Assembly: GCA_947450645.1 (NCBI GenBank)
Contig: CANFWH010000006.1
Span: 1-64,000, forward strand
Reading direction: 5' to 3'
Length of the DNA: 64,000 bases
Source: Comamonadaceae bacterium
GTDB lineage: Bacteria; Pseudomonadota; Gammaproteobacteria; Burkholderiales; Burkholderiaceae_C
Below the pieces are notes generated by a model, which was not told the origin of the DNA, ran no database searches, and saw only the letters and a list, made by a program, of their open reading frames with translations. Made by a program: the position numbers and the translations under genes. Within the stretch, counting starts at the first letter, position 1. Every line of letters starts with the position of its first letter. Of this stretch, positions 60,814 to 64,000 are shown in pieces.

Positions 60814-61628
60814 ACACGCCTCTCCTCCAAGTCGAAGACCTGCGCGTCACCTTCAAATCAGGCAATAAAGAATTTCATGCACTAAAAGGCGTGAGCCTAG
60901 ATATTCACGCGGGTGAAACGCTGGGCTTAGTGGGCGAATCAGGCTCAGGCAAAACCACCATTGGTAAAGTCATCTTGGGTCAAATCCCCGCAACATCTGG
61001 CAAGATTATTTTTGACGGCGAAGACATTACGCAGGCCACGCGCGCTCGTCGCCGCGAGTTAGGGCGCGATATCCAAGTCGTGTTTCAAGATCCGTATGGT
61101 TCGCTCAACCCTGTGCGGACGATTGGCGACACACTGGCCGAGCCGCTGCTGATGCAAAGCACACTCACGCGGCAAGATCGAGAGCGAAAAGTCGCGGAAG
61201 TACTAGATCAAGTCGGTATGCCGCAAGACACCGCCAGTCGCTATCCCGCGCAATTTTCGGGTGGACAAAGGCAGCGTATCGCCATTGCTAGAGCGGTGAT
61301 TGGTCGTCCGCGTTTAGTGGTCTGCGATGAACCTGTGAGTGGTCTCGATTTATCGGTGCAAGCGCAGGTTTTAAATTTGCTGAATGACTTGCAAAAAAGC
61401 ATGGGCTTGACCTTGCTCTTTATTTCGCACGACTTGACTGTGGTGCGTCATGTCTCGCATCGCACTGCCGTTTTGTTTAGAGGCGATATCGTAGAAATGG
61501 GCGATGCGGCGCAAGTGCATGACGACCCTCAGCATGCCTATACCAAGGCGCTCTTGTCGGCTGCGCCTGTACCTAATCCGATTGTGCAAAAGCAAAGGCG
61601 TGAGGCTTGGCGCGCCGCTAAAGTTTAA
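60810..61628 (+). CDS. Peptide ABC transporter ATPase, DppF/OppF-like
   Basis: A 272-aa cytosolic ATPase. Walker A is GESGSGKTTIGK, Q-loop FQDPYGSLNP, signature SGGQRQR, Walker B LVVCDEPVSGLD and switch His in LFISHDLT. The terminal oligopeptide-transporter extension (HAYTKALLSAAPVPNP) is present. It overlaps the fused gene by 4 bp (ATGA) and pairs with its ATPase domain as the second nucleotide-binding subunit. Confidence 0.94.
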   Translation: MNTPLLQVEDLRVTFKSGNKEFHALKGVSLDIHAGETLGLVGESGSGKTTIGKVILGQIPATSGKIIFDGEDITQATRARRRELGRDIQVVFQDPYGSLNPVRTIGDTLAEPLLMQSTLTRQDRERKVAEVLDQVGMPQDTASRYPAQFSGGQRQRIAIARAVIGRPRLVVCDEPVSGLDLSVQAQVLNLLNDLQKSMGLTLLFISHDLTVVRHVSHRTAVLFRGDIVEMGDAAQVHDDPQHAYTKALLSAAPVPNPIVQKQRREAWRAAKV

Positions 61629-61648
61629 TTTTTTTAAAGGAGTTAGTC

Positions 61649-63178
61649 ATGAAATTACAAAGACGGTTTTTGTTGGGAATCGCAGCCCTCGCGGCATCGC
61701 TCTCGTTCGGTCTTGCGCCCGCCATGGCGCAAGGCAAGGTGTTGACCATCGGTACGCCGATTGCGCCGTTCACACTGGACCCTTCGTTGTCAGGCAATGG
61801 CCGAGCAGGCACTGCTTTGATGCCAGCCTATGAGCCCTTGGTTCGCGAGCGTGCGGATGGCTCATACGAACCCGCTTTGGCAGCGTCTTGGAAGGTCGCG
61901 CCTGACTTTAAAGAAGTCACGTTCACGCTGCGCGATGCTAAATTTAGCGACGGCGAACCCGTCACTGCAGCCGCTGTTAAAAAATCCTTTGAATACTGGC
62001 GCAGCAAAAAAGGTCCGTTCACGGTCAACTTTTTATCGGTCACAGCAGTCGATGCCACCGACGTGCATCACCTGACCGTCAAGCTAAACGAAGCTCAGCC
62101 TTCCATCGTGGGCTTGTTCAACGGCTATTGGAATGCGGCCGCCATCATCAGCCCCAAAGCCATCGATACGCCTTCCGTGCTGGGCACACAAACCTTTGGC
62201 GCTGGCCCTTACAAGTTAGACCCTGCCGCGACCATTTCGCGCAAGTCCTACACCTACGTGAAAAACGAGCACTACTACGATAAGAAACGCCAGATTTGGG
62301 ACAAGATTGTGATTACCGTTTTTGAAGATCAAAACTCGGGCATTCAATCCATGAAGTCGGGGCAAACACAGGTGCTCATTAGCGACCCGATCACCGCGCA
62401 GGCCAATGCGGCATCGCTACCCAAAGACATTCGCTTGGTTAGCGAACCCGTTGGCTGGATTGGCATGATATTTTTAGACCGCGATGGCAAAGTCAATCCT
62501 GTCTTGAAGGATGTTCGTGTGCGCAGAGCGATCAATATGGCGCTGAATCGTCCCTTGATTGGCCGTGCGCTGTTTGGCAACTACATCGAGCCTTCCGTGC
62601 AAATGCAGGGCAAGGGCTTTATGGGTTACGACGCTGCGAACGAAGACAAACTGCCGTACAGCTTAGACAAAGCCAAGGCTTTGTTGGCAGAAGCAGGCTA
62701 CCCCAATGGCATCAGCTTCACACTTAGCTATGTCAATAGCTCGCTCAATGCGACGCTGAACCAAGCCATCGTGGCGCAGCTCAAGCGTGCGGGCATTACG
62801 GTTAAGACCCTCGAGTACCAAGGCTTTGGCCCCATGATTGGTGCGTTTGCCAAAAAAGAAGCCGATGTCTTGCTGTTCTCTAGCAACTTTGGTCCACCTA
62901 ACGTGGCGCGTTTTCAAACCTTGATGCCCAAGGGCAGCTTGAATCCTTATGGCAGTGAAGACCCAGAGATGCTAAAGCTCATTGCTGAGGCGACCAAATT
63001 GCCCGTGGCCAAATCTGAAGCGACTTGGAAAAAGGTCTACGCCCGTGTGGTCGATCAAGCGTGGTTTGCACCGATTGGCGCTGCGCACGGCGTGTACTTC
63101 GTCTCCGACAAAATCAAGATGCCAAAAATGGGCGCGTCGTTAGTGGTGGACATCATCAACATGGAGCCAGCCAAGTAA
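61649..63178 (+). CDS. Family 5 extracellular solute-binding protein (peptide/nickel type)
   Basis: A 509-aa periplasmic binding protein with a signal peptide ending AMAQG (about residue 28). Motifs typical of SBP family 5 include YEPLVRERADGSYEPALAASW and DVRVRRAINMALNRPLI. AAAGGAGTT lies 10 bases before the ATG. It delivers substrate to the permease complex encoded upstream. The ligand could be a peptide, an opine or another small molecule. A TAATG junction links it to the esterase gene. Confidence 0.93.
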   Translation: MKLQRRFLLGIAALAASLSFGLAPAMAQGKVLTIGTPIAPFTLDPSLSGNGRAGTALMPAYEPLVRERADGSYEPALAASWKVAPDFKEVTFTLRDAKFSDGEPVTAAAVKKSFEYWRSKKGPFTVNFLSVTAVDATDVHHLTVKLNEAQPSIVGLFNGYWNAAAIISPKAIDTPSVLGTQTFGAGPYKLDPAATISRKSYTYVKNEHYYDKKRQIWDKIVITVFEDQNSGIQSMKSGQTQVLISDPITAQANAASLPKDIRLVSEPVGWIGMIFLDRDGKVNPVLKDVRVRRAINMALNRPLIGRALFGNYIEPSVQMQGKGFMGYDAANEDKLPYSLDKAKALLAEAGYPNGISFTLSYVNSSLNATLNQAIVAQLKRAGITVKTLEYQGFGPMIGAFAKKEADVLLFSSNFGPPNVARFQTLMPKGSLNPYGSEDPEMLKLIAEATKLPVAKSEATWKKVYARVVDQAWFAPIGAAHGVYFVSDKIKMPKMGASLVVDIINMEPAK

Positions 63179-64000
63179 TGAGTACATCCCTCACAGGGGG
63201 CGTCAGTGCCCCCCTAGACCCCGTTATTGCGGACATCGGACGGCGTTGGAAGGAGATGGGCATCCCTGATCTTTACGAAGGTTGCTTAGACATGCCATCT
63301 GGCGGCGAGGTCAGTCGTGAGCGTGGGCGCAATGTGCGAGCGTTTTTCTATCCAAAACCTAAGCTACCGACGGGCAAGATGGAGAACCTCACTATCGACG
63401 GGAATGAGTTTGGCGTGAATGCACAAATCCCTGTCCGCGTGATTTGGCCGCATGAGTCGATGTGTGCCAAGCCCACTTCGACTTTTGTGTTTTTCCATGG
63501 TGGCGGTTGGGTCGTGGGCGATATGGATTCACATGAAGCGCACTGCATTCGTCATGCCAACGAGGCCGAGTGTGTGGTGGTGACGGTGGACTATCGCCTT
63601 GCACCAGAACACAAATTTCCTGCTGCGTACAACGACAGTTTGGCGGCGACAAAGTGGGCGCATCAAAACATCGCGCGTTTGGGCGGCAATGCCAAACGCC
63701 TTGCCGTGGGCGGTGATAGTGCAGGCGGTAATCTCGCTGCGGCTGTGGCCGTGGCTTGCCGTGATGCAGGTATTGCGCTTGCTGCGCAGTTTTTGGTTTA
63801 TCCCGCCACTAACCTCGGACAGCTCAAAGGTGCGCCAGAAAAAGCTTATTTAGGCGAAGACGTTGATGTGCTGGCCAAAGACCCGCGCGTCTCGCCGTAC
63901 CATGCGCCAAGCCACGCTGGGCTTGCCCCCGCAATCATTGGTGTGGGGCCGCACGACTTTTTGTACAAAGACAATGTGGCCTATGCCGAGGTGTTGCGAA
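63178..64000 (+). CDS. Alpha/beta hydrolase of the HSL (family IV) esterase group, 3' end cut off
   Basis: At least 274 residues are encoded before the window ends. The oxyanion motif HGGGWVVGD and the nucleophile elbow GGDSAGGNLAA are those of hormone-sensitive-lipase-like esterases; DYRLAPEHKFPAA is also conserved. The acid of the triad is probably the Asp in GPHDFLYKD, with the catalytic His beyond the window. Coupling to a peptide-type ABC operon suggests it processes the imported compound, perhaps an ester or amide. Confidence 0.9.
   Translation, partial: MSTSLTGGVSAPLDPVIADIGRRWKEMGIPDLYEGCLDMPSGGEVSRERGRNVRAFFYPKPKLPTGKMENLTIDGNEFGVNAQIPVRVIWPHESMCAKPTSTFVFFHGGGWVVGDMDSHEAHCIRHANEAECVVVTVDYRLAPEHKFPAAYNDSLAATKWAHQNIARLGGNAKRLAVGGDSAGGNLAAAVAVACRDAGIALAAQFLVYPATNLGQLKGAPEKAYLGEDVDVLAKDPRVSPYHAPSHAGLAPAIIGVGPHDFLYKDNVAYAEVLR
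63195..63215 (+). promoter_or_regulatory. GC-only hairpin at the start of the esterase gene
   Basis: GGGGGC and GCCCCC around a GTCAGT loop form a 6-bp all-GC stem within codons 7-12 of the esterase, right after the binding-protein stop. There is no T-run. Such structures can stabilise the upstream binding-protein mRNA or dampen downstream translation. Confidence 0.4.

Overview
The window looks like the chromosome of a Burkholderiales-type betaproteobacterium with moderate GC (roughly 50-55% by eye). The evidence is the gene families and their order: a split cobalamin methionine synthase, pyrG-kdsA-eno-ftsB, smpB divergent from ratA-ratB, obgE-rpmA-rplU divergent from ispB, pilD-coaE-zapD-mutT-ATPase-argJ, a Bug/TctC-type binding protein, a TctD/TctE-like two-component pair and a TPR-glycosyltransferase protein. 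The genome is very compact. Many same-strand genes overlap by ATGA or TAATG, and four convergent pairs share a 4-bp stop motif.

Layout. 1-5315 (minus): 5' part of the metH pterin/B12 half, an accessory large GTPase-like gene with an integrase-arm-like N-terminus and an inverted-repeat promoter, then dut and coaBC. 5327-10940 (plus): a membrane-anchored TAXI protein, then pyrG-kdsA-eno-ftsB. 11052-16744: hslO, gamma carbonic anhydrase, a DUF455 ferritin-like protein, smpB, ratA, rnfH/ratB, a HAD phosphatase and the TPR protein. 16741-25479: proB, obgE, rpmA, rplU, ispB, pilD, coaE, zapD, mutT, a DUF815-type ATPase and argJ. 25506-31127: a secreted nuclease, maeB, an EamA exporter, and a rubredoxin reductase-rubredoxin-rubrerythrin peroxide-defence set.

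31283-32400 is a small accessory patch: a truncated amidohydrolase start, a convincing 60-bp integron attC site, one minus-strand gene cassette encoding an unknown membrane protein, and a cassette-boundary core site, with no integrase in the window. From 32420: pepP, a core MetE-like protein, a branched-chain amino-acid-type binding protein, a MurU-like nucleotidyltransferase, tkt, gap, a subtilisin-like lipoprotein with a small secreted partner, a SPOR protein, birA, a SET-domain methyltransferase, topB, a GST and psiE. At 48102-51806 are a two-component system and a MarR/aldo-keto reductase pair.

51898-56216 is a four-gene plus-strand operon of exported or membrane proteins (DUF1080 lipoprotein, LVIVD propeller, polytopic FedB-like protein, Bug binding protein) with no assigned pathway. 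58130-64000 is a dipeptide/oligopeptide ABC operon whose second permease is fused to an ATPase. A dnaX-type A AAA AAG slippery motif and an internal ribosome-binding site sit at the fusion joint. A family-IV esterase gene follows and runs off the window.

Most worth a second look: the accessory GTPase and its operator-like repeats, the lone integron cassette, the possible recoding site in the Dpp fusion, the subtilisin/partner pair, and the 51898-56216 export cluster. I saw no tRNA, rRNA, CRISPR array or complete insertion sequence.
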